From Hypsibius dujardini (taxonomy: Eukaryota; Tardigrada; Eutardigrada; Parachela; Hypsibiidae), in NCBI GenBank assembly GCA_001579985.1, contig LRSR01005216.1, positions 1 through 26,445 of the forward strand: a stretch of DNA of 26,445 nt, in the 5' to 3' direction. The position numbers and the translations under genes are program-made. Of this stretch, positions 10,955-19,683 are shown piece by piece. A model generated the notes under the pieces. It had not been told where the DNA came from. It saw nothing but the letters and a program-made list of their open reading frames with translations, and did not search any database. Every line of letters begins with the position of its first letter. The stretch's first letter is position 1.

Positions 10955-12887
10955 ATGGCGGTTCCTTGGATAGGTCCTGTAGTAAAGCACTGCCTCCACA
11001 TCTGCCTGTACATCTGCGTTTTAATCTACGTCTTGTACTCGGCACAACACGCTGCCGCTGCCGAAATTGATCCCTTTGATGCTTACGGGAATGTCGCGGC
11101 AGTTTTTCTTATATCTCTTCGATGTATTTGCTTTTTTGCTTTGCCGCAGGTAATTATTAATCTTTACAGTTTGAGCCATTTGAGCAGTCATAGGCTGCGA
11201 CATGACTTTCGCATTTTCCGTAACCAGTTGAAGTTGCTTCTGTAGTTGATTATTTTTGTAGTTGATTAATCGATTGATTGCTCTCTTTAAGTCGTGACAT
11301 TCCACAGCAATCAGAGTAGAAGCTTACGGTTGATTTGTTGATTGCACGATTGTGCTTCCACTTTTATGTGATATTCCCTTGGTTGCAAATTTGATTCTGA
11401 TCAAAGTGGCTGTTTCACTGATATTCTTGTCTTATATTAGGCACTCTCTCCATTTATAACGGGAGATTATTGTTTTTCAGGTTGTTTTCAACTTTTTCGG
11501 CCTATTCCTGATAAATGCATTCCGGTCGACCGTGGAGCAACGCCATTCGATGATGACAGCCCCGAAGATGCGCATTCGCACGGTTACACGAGGCACGTTT
11601 CCGGAACTGGTCTTCCGCACCGTGGAACGAAATCTCGCGCTCGTTGATAAACTGGGCTTGCAAAACTACTCGTACGAAGTGGTCACCGACAACGCCCTTC
11701 GCCTCCCTTCCTCCGACCTACTCAAAATGATTCTTGTGCCGACCAATTATCGGTCGAAAACGGGAGCTCTTTTCAAAAGTCGCGCTCTGCAGTATTGTCT
11801 GGAGCCTGAGGTATTTACTGAGATATGCGTGATTGTTTATTACTTTATTAGCGGTGAACTTTCCCCTTTTTTTCGCACGCTTTGATTAATTCTAAATTCA
11901 CAAGCATAAATACTCCTACTGAAACTGTGAGTGCTTTAGTTTTGCTCTTCCCAATGGTCTAAAATGTTTGATTTTTTAATCGGTCAGCTACGAACCACTT
12001 TTATGGTACTCGTCTTACTGTAGGTATACGACTGTGACGATTCAACTTGGATTGTCCACTTGGACGAGGAAACGCTGCTGACCGAAAACAGCGTCAAAGG
12101 AATCATCAACTTTGTCTGTGACGGGCAACATCAGTTCGGTCAAGGCCTGGTCACGTACGCCAATGACGTCGTCGTCAACTGGATCACCACCACCGCGGAC
12201 AGTTTTCGGGTGGCTGACGACATGGGCAAGATGCGCACTCAGCTCGGCGTTCTTCACAAACCGCTGTTCAGTTGGAAGGGATCGTACGTGGTGACGAAAG
12301 CCGCCGCGGAAAAGGACGTGACGTTCGACAACGGACCTGATGGTAGCATAGCGGAAGACTGCTTTTTCGCCATGAAAGCATTTGAGAGAGGCTACACGTT
12401 CAACTGGATTGAGGGAGAAATGTGGGAAAAGAGCCCCTTTACCTTGTCTGACTTGCTGAAGCAGCGGAAGCGCTGGATCCAGGGCATCTTTTTGGTGGTC
12501 CATAACCGCGACATCGGTTTCCGGTATAAAGTGTTCCTGGCACTATCGCTGTATGCGTGGCTGTCACTTCCGCTCTCCTGTCTGACAGTATTGCTCAACT
12601 TTACCCATCCTGCTACGTATCCTCAGTGGTTGGAGGTACTAAGCGCTTGGATCGCCAGCGTGAATATTTACATGTTCATGTTCGGAGCACTGAAGTCGTT
12701 CCCGTTTCGACGGCTCGGGCTGCTAAAGGGAATCTTCTCCATTATTGGCGCAGTGCTATTTATCCCGGTCAACGTAGTGGTTGAGAATATTGCGGTTATA
12801 TGGGCGTTATTTTCGGAGAAGCATCAATTTTATATCGTGGACAAAAATTTCTTGGGCCGTTCCGCCGTTGATGCCGCTATTGTTTGA
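10955..12887 (+). CDS. egh: Egghead/BRE-3 beta-1,4-mannosyltransferase
   Basis: GT2-family membrane enzyme that adds beta-1,4-mannose to glucosylceramide, the second step of arthro-series glycosphingolipid synthesis in protostomes. Exons 10955-11149, 11481-11810 and 12024-12887 join in phase to 462 residues, close to Drosophila egh (457). Hydrophobic segments lie near the N-terminus (about 13-30 and 52-80) and in the C-terminal third. The catalytic core shows HLDEETLLTENSV (DEE at 189-191), KPLFSWKGSYVVT, AEDCFFAM (ED at 286-287) and QRKRW (322-326), the QxxRW signature of processive-type GT2 enzymes. The ATG at 10955 is the first in a frame leading straight into conserved sequence. A 28-bp repeat lies just upstream, and AATAAA at 12967 follows the stop. 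Confidence 0.96.
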
Positions 12888-12966
12888 TTTTGATCGATGT
12901 TTTTTTTGTTATTGCCGTGCATATCCTTCCTCCGATCTGTGATTTTTATACCCGTTTCTTTTCGTT

Positions 12967-12972
12967 AATAAA
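12967..12972 (+). terminator. Poly(A) signal of egh
   Basis: Canonical AATAAA 80 nt after the egh stop codon, within AT-rich 3' sequence. Confidence 0.8.
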
Positions 12973-13082
12973 TCTCATCGCCATTCACAATCCAAAAGTA
13001 AAACGGTATTAACAAACAAAGGAACACACCACTACAGACACGCAAAACCTTTCAAGTCCATTCCCTTAAGGAAAACGGTGTA

Positions 13083-13402
13083 CACACATGGCCACAATTT
13101 TTGGTGGCAGACTTTAAGCCAAAAAGGGTGGTCCGAGTTCGAGCCCCATTAAGTCACTGCGCTCACGCGCTCTTAACCACAGCTGACCATGCAACCTTAA
13201 CTCGATTGATTGATTGATCGATTGAATGAACTTGTTTATTTTGGCGAAATTCAAAACAGCTTGCTCAATCTTATTTTTCCGCTGGGCCGGGCATTTAATC
13301 AAAGATTCAGGAGGAGCAGTGGCAAGTTCTAGCCAAGAGTGGCTCAAACTCAGACCACTCTGATGGCTCGAACTCTGCCACCCAAAACTGTGGCCATGTG
13401 TG
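13083..13402. mobile_element. MITE-like element with long imperfect terminal inverted repeats
   Basis: The ends read CACACATGGCCACA inward on both strands and the arms stay similar for about 70 nt (GGTGGCAGA, then GTGGTC.GAGTT.GAGCC). The element is flanked by TA on both sides (13081-13082 and 13403-13404), as for Tc1/mariner-derived MITEs. It is 320 bp with no coding capacity. The flanks are themselves symmetric (TGTACA), so the exact ends are uncertain. Confidence 0.75.
13235..13240 (-). terminator. Likely poly(A) signal of AAGAB
   Basis: AATAAA on the minus strand, 267 nt after the AAGAB stop and inside the inverted-repeat element. Confidence 0.5.
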
Positions 13403-13506
13403 TACAAGCTACGAGCTCACCAGCAACTAGCTATTAAAGTTTACAATCACAGCCACATAGACGAAAACTATTTGGAATTACTTCTCATAGAATGTGCGTG
13501 GGAGAA

Positions 13507-15123
13507 TTAGTCGGACAATTCTTCCGGGTCGACGTCCAAAGATTTCAGGAAGTCTTTAGCAACCTAAAACAATGCCAATAAATTAAGATGTTCAATCTTC
13601 TGTTTGACTTAGCTATCATGACTGGTACACCGTTTTCCTTAGGGAATGACAGTGGTGCATGTCACTAGTATTGAAAGTGCTAATTCTTACTTTTTCAGCA
13701 AAGTCCTTCCGGTCGTCAGCACTGAGTGTCCGTGCAGTGGTGCGGAATTCATGAAGCCGGGAAAATAACTGACAAAATGTGTCATCGATCTCGGAGCCTT
13801 CTTGGTCGCCCTCGCTGTCAGGCGCACCGGTTACCCGTTCCTTTTCAGCCGGTTGTGGGGACTCGGAGTCGCTCCCGCTGGACGAATGTCGCCTCCGTAG
13901 GGGTTGGGCTTTCAACTTCAAGTTACTCCAACTATGAGCGTGCAGGGCCGCGCGAACCCGAGAAATACCGTGAATAGTACCAAACTCCTCTTCGTCTGAA
14001 TCCACTTCGGTGGGCTGAAAATTAAGTCACAATATGATCACCATCAGCAGCGATAGTTAGACAAACAGTTTATCGATCGACTGATTGACTAAACACAAAT
14101 AAGATTGACTACTAAACAAGTTCAAGAAGCGAGTTATACATTGCTTGCTTGATTGGCTTGATTGATTGGCTTGCTTGATTGGCTTACTTGATTGATTTGC
14201 TTGATTGACGCAACAAAGGCAACAAAGTCAAGTCTATATTCGCCGTCACTTCAACAATACTTGTCCTGCTGTTCTGCATCGACTTCCAGAAGTTCTTACC
14301 GCCAACTGAATTAGCTCCAGATTGTTTTCAATACAAAAAACACCCAGTTCCTCCTTGGTGACATTGTCATCACTCTGGCAGTGATCACAAGTCAGCAATT
14401 TCACGGACGCCGAATACAAATCGTCCATCGTTTTCAACCAGATCTGGGCATCCACAAAACTTTCCCGCCGCCTCGGATTGAAATGCACTACCACAGCCTC
14501 CACAGTTTCGGCAAAGTCGCTGCTGGGAACCGTGCGATAAGTCGGCACACAAAGCGCCACGCTGGCGTTGTAATACTTCGTGCTGATGGGCCACTTGTAA
14601 ACGGAAATATCCGTTTCCAGTCGTTCCAACTGGACATCGCCAGAGCCCACAATTTCTGTGTGTGGAGAGAAAGCGCAAAAGGATTAGGCAGACTGCAAGT
14701 CCATAACAGTCCTCACTTTGAAAATGAGGACTGCTATGGATAATCAAGCTCAAGATTCGCTATTTTTCACTTTGAAAATGAGAAGTGCTACGGATAATCG
14801 AGCTCAAGATTCGCTATTTTTCATTTTGAAAATGAGAAGTGCTACGGATAATCGAGCTCAAGATTCGCTATTTTTCATTTTGAAAATGAGAAGTGCTATG
14901 GATAATCAAGCTCAAGATTCGCTATTTTTCACTTTGAAAATGAGAAGTGCTACGGATAATCAAGCTCAAGATTCGGGATTTTTCACTTTGAAAATGAGAA
15001 GTGCTATGGATAATCAAGCTCAAGATTCGCTATTTTTCACATCGTACCTTGCACTATGCTAGTTCCGGTTCTTGACGGGCAACAAGAGACCACCAGCGCG
15101 GACGATGCCTTAGATTCCTCCAT
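13507..15123 (-). CDS. AAGAB: Alpha- and gamma-adaptin-binding protein p34
   Basis: Cytosolic chaperone that stabilises the AP-1 gamma and AP-2 alpha adaptin subunits during assembly of clathrin adaptor complexes. Exons 15048-15123, 14300-14655, 13691-14014 and 13507-13563 join in phase to 270 residues (human 315). Matches to the family: a Rab-like N-terminal domain beginning SSALVVSCCPSRTGTSIVQ, then YKWPISTKYYNASVALCV and ETVEAVVVHFN; an acidic linker DSDEEEF (about 149-155); the block ISRVRAALHAHSWSN; and the C-terminal domain LFSRLHEFR...LSADDRKDFAEKVAKDFL. The linker is shorter than in human. The first ATG of the reading frame, at 15123, gives the expected short N-terminus. Intron 1 is filled by a 54-bp minisatellite. 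Confidence 0.93.
14144..14210. repeat. TTGATTGGC-type simple repeat in AAGAB intron 2
   Basis: Irregular run of TTGATTGG, TTGATTGA and CTTG units, related to the TCAA repeats elsewhere in the window. Confidence 0.85.
14721..15040. repeat. 54-bp minisatellite, about six copies, in AAGAB intron 1
   Basis: Units start at 14721, 14775, 14829, 14883, 14937 and 14991, the last one shortened. Each unit contains AAAATGAGAAGTGCTA and ATTCGCTATTTTTCA. The 54-bp period is a multiple of three, which keeps a plus-strand frame open for 114 codons. On the AAGAB strand the array starts 7 nt after the exon 1 donor. Confidence 0.97.
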
Positions 15124-16020
15124 TTTAAAATGCCTCTCTAAAGTAGACAATAGAGTACCAAAAAAAGTGCCAGACAGGAAGTGAGAAAAAGAGTGAGTAT
15201 GACTTACACTCAATAATGTCGATTGTTTACGCTTATATTGTTGACCCATGCGGCCCACCACAGTTTAATGCAGTCTTTAATTCAATGCAGTCTTGATAGT
15301 ACGCGTACAGTGTGAACTGTATGAGACACTACTATAAACTTGGGTACTCGCACTACTGTGCTACACAATATTATACCGATACTAACTATTCACTGTGGTA
15401 TCATACTAGTAACCCTCTTTCTGCTATAAAACAAGAAGTCCAGTGAAAGTTTGACAGTATCGAATGTTTGGCAGGTGTGACCTGGCCACTTTTGCATAAC
15501 TTCAACAACAGAACATACCATTTTTCATTGTACATGCGGAAAATTTTAGCGTAAAACGACAAGTCTGCCCCAATGATGATCCAGCAATAATTATTCCAGC
15601 TCGCGCTAATAAAAGACTGCTCCCAAGTGAGTTGGATGACCATTCCGTCACTCACGCCGCCACCGTCCGGTTTCAAAAGTGCACGGGCAACTCCTTCATG
15701 CTACACGTACGCACGTAGCATAAGTAGGTATACGTACGTAGCAAAAGTACGTAGCAAAAGTACGTATACGTACTTGTGGTAGGGGCTTCAAATGTCGGAC
15801 CACGCCTTACAAGTAATTCGCAAAATAGGTAATGCAAGTAACTAATTACTGTATAACTAACGCCAAGATAGCCTCCACTGAATAAAGTTTGCGGACTTGC
15901 CAACATGCCAACCAAGGAATCGGTCGAAAGAGTAGTGAAAGTCGCGATCCACATGCCAACCATGATGTCTTAAGACAATCCACCACAGTCGACCAACAAC
16001 TTGCTCCCTTTTACAGTTAC
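15124..16020. other. Region between AAGAB and the Tg1 pseudogene
   Basis: It should contain the AAGAB promoter (right after 15123) and the decayed 3' side of the Tg1 copy. I could not find the copy's last exon. A cluster of ACGTA-type palindromic repeats sits at 15698-15776. No gene is recognisable. Confidence 0.6.
15698..15776. repeat. Cluster of short ACGTAGCAAAAGT / TACGTACG repeats
   Basis: Several direct copies of CGTAGCAAAAGTA and self-complementary TACGTACGTA / GTATACGTAC strings in about 80 bp. Function unknown. Confidence 0.7.
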
Positions 16021-17075
16021 CCGGTGCTCGGGTTGGACTGGCGGTTTTTGTAAGCTCCCGTTTCCATGTCGTACTGCGGAACAATCGCTCCGACCAATCT
16101 ATGAGTGGTGTGATTCAGGTAGTAAACCGTTCCCGGGGACACTTGCAGAACCGATCCCGCTTCCGCTCATCATCTCTTGACCATCCTCGGTGAAGCACCT
16201 GGCGTGTCCGGTGGCGGGGTCAGTCTGTAGGATTTAGAAGGTTCCGTCCGTCTCGCAGTGACGCAAAAACTGAGTGAGGACTATAGAGACAGCGTTTGGG
16301 CAATTATTACGCGTATTGGACGGCCAATGTTAATCGAATGACTAAAAGTGCATATTTAATAGCCAAAATTCGGGATTCCACTAGGGTCTACAAATGACAA
16401 CAAATCGTCTACAAATCGAATGACTAATGACTTCAATACTGAATTACCTATATTGAGCGCCCGAGCACGCTGACGAGGGCATTCGCATGCACGAATATTA
16501 CGCGCAGGGGCCAGAATAGTCACTCCGGCAGGATCGACACAGAAGGCCATTCCAGTGGATGCATGTCTTAGGCCTCCGTCCATACTAGGATGGAAGAACC
16601 TGAACATACAAGCTATTAGACTGAATAATAGGAGAAGAATTGTAGTAAGCCTTCACTGGTAAAGGAGATTAGAGGTGAATGGAAAGAACCTTCAGAAATT
16701 ACTGTAGAACATACGCTTATATAGTTATATAGTCAGGGATAAAGAACAGTTCCTGATCTAACGTACTAGTGCCTGCCGACATGGCGGATCTATGTATGTG
16801 ATAATAGCTGAGTAAATACATTATAGAATGTGAGGGTAGATAGGAATGGGTTAACTAGGTAGATAGACTATTCTATTAGTAAGTGTTGGGTACCTGTTGG
16901 GTGTCACCCAGCACATGGACCTAGCGGGAGGAGTAGGTTCGCACCTCGGACGCCACGCTCCGAGTAGACCTTGCTGCTCTACGCTGGCCAAGTGTGAGCG
17001 ACAATTTCCGCCCGTTGACGAAGTTGGGTGTTGGGGAGGAAAAACGATCAGCCGAGCGGATACGCCCAAAACTGC
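16021..17075 (-). pseudogene. Decayed duplicate of the neighbouring Tg1-repeat gene
   Basis: Segments match exons 2 and 3 of the intact gene at 18070-19683 in the same order and strand: 16918-17075 (first half of exon 2), 16448-16565 (second half) and 16021-16280 (exon 3). Splice sites at 17075, 16448 and 16280 are kept, so it is a DNA-level copy, not a retrocopy. Disabling changes: a 10-bp deletion between 16937 and 16938 (frameshift), a 348-bp insertion within exon 2, an in-frame TAA at 16236-16234 in the exon 3 copy, and a further 1-bp loss downstream. No copy of the signal-peptide exon or the last exon was found. Confidence 0.88.
16566..16913. mobile_element. 348-bp insertion splitting the Tg1 pseudogene, flanked by CATG
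   Basis: In the intact gene the sequence reads straight through ATGCATGGACC. In the copy it stops at CATG (16562-16565) and resumes at CATG (16914-16917). The interior is AT-rich and non-coding, and a near-palindrome (GGGTGTCACCC core) lies at the right end. The CATG repeat looks like a 4-bp target-site duplication. No terminal inverted repeats are obvious, so the element class is unknown. Confidence 0.65.
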
Positions 17076-17350
17076 CTGAAAATATTGAATTAACATGTTT
17101 TGCGTCATTAAAATGATAAACGAGGTTCGGGAATGCCAGAGGTTATAAGTTATACATGTTCGGGAGAGAGATAAAGGCATTAAAAATGTTAAAATGCGAT
17201 TCAACTGTTCACTACCATTCCATCCCATATATTAAGATAACCTTATAACTTAGCACGGTGAGGAGGGCAAAAACAGACGGTATTTTAAATAAGAAACAGC
17301 AGTGACCGCTTCAGTGAAATAATTCCTGTGAACCTGGATTGAAACAACAC

Positions 17351-17472
17351 CAAATCAATCAATCAATCAATCAATCAATCGATAAATGCAATCAATCAAT
17401 GCAATAAAAGTAATCAATCAATAGATGCAATCCATCACTCAATGCAACAAATGCAATCAATCAATCAATGCA
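17351..17472. repeat. (TCAA)n and ATGCAATCAATCA repeats
   Basis: A pure TCAA run is followed by degenerate copies containing ATGCAA. It lies upstream of the pseudogene and is absent from the matching place by the intact gene. Confidence 0.9.
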
Positions 17473-17687
17473 TTCCGTACATGACGAGGTCGTCGTGTAT
17501 CATGTTATCGATTTTGTCTCTATTACCAATGCCACCGAATATATTTTGTCTATTTGCCACTGTGTTATGAAGATATATTTTAAGTCGCCTAGCCAATCGT
17601 TATACGAGACGGTTCACCACTGACAAGCCGTTGCAGTGACTTTTTATCATTCCAGAGAAGGGTTGATTTTGTGGATCTTGTTACTGC

Positions 17688-17879
17688 CTATGCTATTGTG
17701 TACGCTTCTTGCTCGAACTGCCTGGCCTTTGTTATGCAGTTTAATATTTCGACCCACGCGACACGCGTATTACCCGTACACTGATGAGTCTGGACCATTT
17801 GGTGCCAATTTTTAGACCCATCCGTATATAATGCCTGCACATACTGTGCTACCCTGCAGTCATAATATACGGGGGTCAT
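17688..17879 (-). mobile_element. Possible retrotransposon RNase H fragment
   Basis: A 63-codon minus-strand frame contains ALYTDGSKNW and, 38 residues after the Asp, FEQEAYTIA. RNase H domains of retroelements have TDGS followed at about this distance by a catalytic Glu in an xEAxxI context. The stretch between is poorly conserved and there are no flanking reverse-transcriptase motifs, so this is a small relic at best. Confidence 0.4.
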
Positions 17880-18069
17880 TCAAAACTGGCACCAAGTGGT
17901 CGAGACTCTCCAGTACTGCTTACCGGTAACGCTGCAGTACAAGGTCAGAATATAAAAAGTGAGTCTTAATGAGGCGCGATTCGAGAAAAAATGTGAAATG
18001 ACTATATGAGCATAGTGTTAAAGACATTCGTCAATTCGAGACGTATGGTGTGATAAGATAGTTGCAGCC

Positions 18070-19683
18070 TCAGTTGCAGACCAATGTGGCGTGGCTGGCT
18101 GGAGGAACAGCGTCTCCGACCTGTTGGCCTTCCTCGTCGACGCACCAGCTGTACCTGCAAAACGAGGGTAGAATGTTAAAGAAAGAGTATGGTGGTTATG
18201 AGACTATCTCATGTTTTGTCCGCATAGACCGTGCTCAACGGTCAACGGTCATCGGTCACCACAACAACATCTAATATTAAGGGGTACAGTATGAAAAACC
18301 AAAACACAACAACGCTTTCATGAGCGGAAGACATTGCGAATTTAATGTTTAATTAATGGAAGCAAAGAAATAACGAATTTCACCTGAAAAAGAGGAAAGG
18401 GATTTAACCACTCCTGAAGCTAAATTTTAACACTGTAAAATTGCATTTAACAACGTTTAAACGAAGTGAGTTGATTGACTTGATTTGGTGTGTAAAGAAT
18501 CCCGATTTTTGTACCAATTTTATGCCCGTATTGACATAGTGTAGAGAAGTCAGTACAGTTTCTATACCGTGCGGTATAACGTCTGCAAGAACTTTCTACT
18601 CTTCTAACACAGTTTACTGTATTGTATAATAATTACCCGGTGCTGGGATGTGACTGGCGCTTGTTGTAGGCTCCTGTTGTGGCATCGCATTGAGGCACCA
18701 TTCTGCCGACCATCCCCTGGCTCTGATTGAGGGCCGCGAACCGTTCCCGAGGGCATTTGCAGGCACGAATACCGCGTCCGCTCATAATCTCCTGACCATC
18801 CTCGGTGAAGCACTTGGCGTATCCGGTGCTGGCGTGAATCTGCAGAGCCGAGAAGGTTCCGTCCGTCTCGCAACGAGGCAAGAACTGACCGAGCGCTGTA
18901 ACAAATGCTCTGATTAGCGCATGCAAGTTAGAACATCTTTGTAAGTTCTATATACACACCTTTGGCCAGAAAAATCGGGACGCTCGATTTGTCAAAAGGC
19001 AATTTGTTACCACAAAGCTGCATGCTATACAAAAAAGTGCTTTGATTTGAGGCAGAAATAGTTGGCCACAAGATTACACTGCGCATTTGCGCGAAACAGA
19101 TTGCACATGTGGTCTTGTGGCCAACTATTTCTGCCTCCAATCAAAGCAGCCTGCAGCCTTGTGGTAACAAACTGTCCCTTGACAAATCGAGCGTCCCGAT
19201 CTTTTTGACCAAAGTTGTACCGTATCTGTCACTTCGTTTTATGAGCGACCACAAAACAGTTTCTTCCTTACCGATTTGGGAAGTGGTGTGGAGTAACCGA
19301 GCACGCTGACGGGGGCATTCACATGCACGGATATTGTGCGCCGGGGCCAGAATAGTCACTCCGGCAGGATCGACACAGAAGGCCATTCCAGTGGATGCAT
19401 GGACCTGACGGGAGGAGTAGGAGCCATCAGCTTCGCACCTCGGACGCCACGCTCCGAGAAGACCTTGCTGCTCTACGCTGGCCAAATGTGAGCGACAATT
19501 TCCGCCAGTCAACGGAGTTGGGCGTTGGGGAGGAAATGCGACCAGCTGAGCAGATGCGCCAAGCACTGCCTGAAATCATTTAAAACACGATGTATCCGTA
19601 ATCTTAAGAAGTAAATGAAGTTGTTCCTGTTCCACAAAGAGCAAATCCCTTACCACAGCGAGGAAGAGCAAAGCCGTCTGCAT
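18070..19683 (-). CDS. Secreted protein with three thyroglobulin type-1-like repeats
   Basis: Exons 19654-19683, 19272-19569, 18637-18895 and 18070-18154 join in phase to 223 residues. A signal peptide MQTALLFLAVAVLGASA is split between exons 1 and 2. Three Tg1-like units follow (about 35-98, 99-158, 159-222), recognisable by P.C..DG.Y/F, Q.H.STG and CVD. Tg1 repeats often inhibit cysteine proteases or occur in matrix proteins; which applies here is unknown. In every unit the Cys after Gln (QC) and the first Cys of CWC are replaced (QVH/MAFC, QIH/YAKC, QSH/YSWC). Units 1 and 2 carry an added ACxCPR motif. The protein ends right after the last Cys (VCN). Intron 2 holds a foldback element. A broken copy lies downstream. 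Confidence 0.87.
18960..19214. mobile_element. Foldback element with about 110-nt inverted arms in Tg1 intron 2
   Basis: The left arm (18960 to about 19078) and right arm (about 19105-19214) are inverted copies. They share CTTTGG.CA, ATCGGGACGCTCGATTTGTCA, TTTGTTACCACAA and GAGGCAGAAATAGTTGGCCACAAGA (the last given here from both arms as one block of shared wording). The left arm has about 12 extra bases near the middle. The central spacer is about 25 nt, and no coding frame is present. It fits a MITE or snapback element inserted in the intron. Confidence 0.85.

Larger units (their letters stand above)
12888..13506. other. Convergent 3' region between egh and AAGAB
   Basis: It contains the egh 3' UTR, the likely AAGAB 3' UTR and an inverted-repeat element. 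No coding sequence is visible. Poly(A) signals face each other at 12967 (plus) and 13240 (minus). Confidence 0.8.
17076..18069. other. Region between the Tg1 pseudogene and the Tg1 gene
   Basis: It holds the former 5' flank of the pseudogene, (TCAA)n repeats at 17351-17472 and an RNase H-like fragment at 17688-17879. There is also sequence around 17588-17670 resembling the upstream flank of the intact gene at 19945-20030. The intact gene's 3' UTR begins at 18069, and no canonical poly(A) signal was seen. Confidence 0.6.

Noticed and set aside
13105-13195. tRNA-like A and B boxes on the minus strand (GTGGTTAAGAGCG and GGCTCGAACTC)
   Set aside because: The B-box-like string is part of the inverted-repeat arm and recurs in the other arm. 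No acceptor stem or cloverleaf could be formed, so neither a tRNA gene nor a SINE is supported.
14718-15062. 114-codon plus-strand frame with an 18-residue repeat
   Set aside because: It is a minisatellite in an AAGAB intron; the period happens to be a multiple of three. Kept only as a repeat and a finding.
15401-15676. 91-codon minus-strand frame between AAGAB and the pseudogene
   Set aside because: No homology, motif or splice context recognised; treated as chance.
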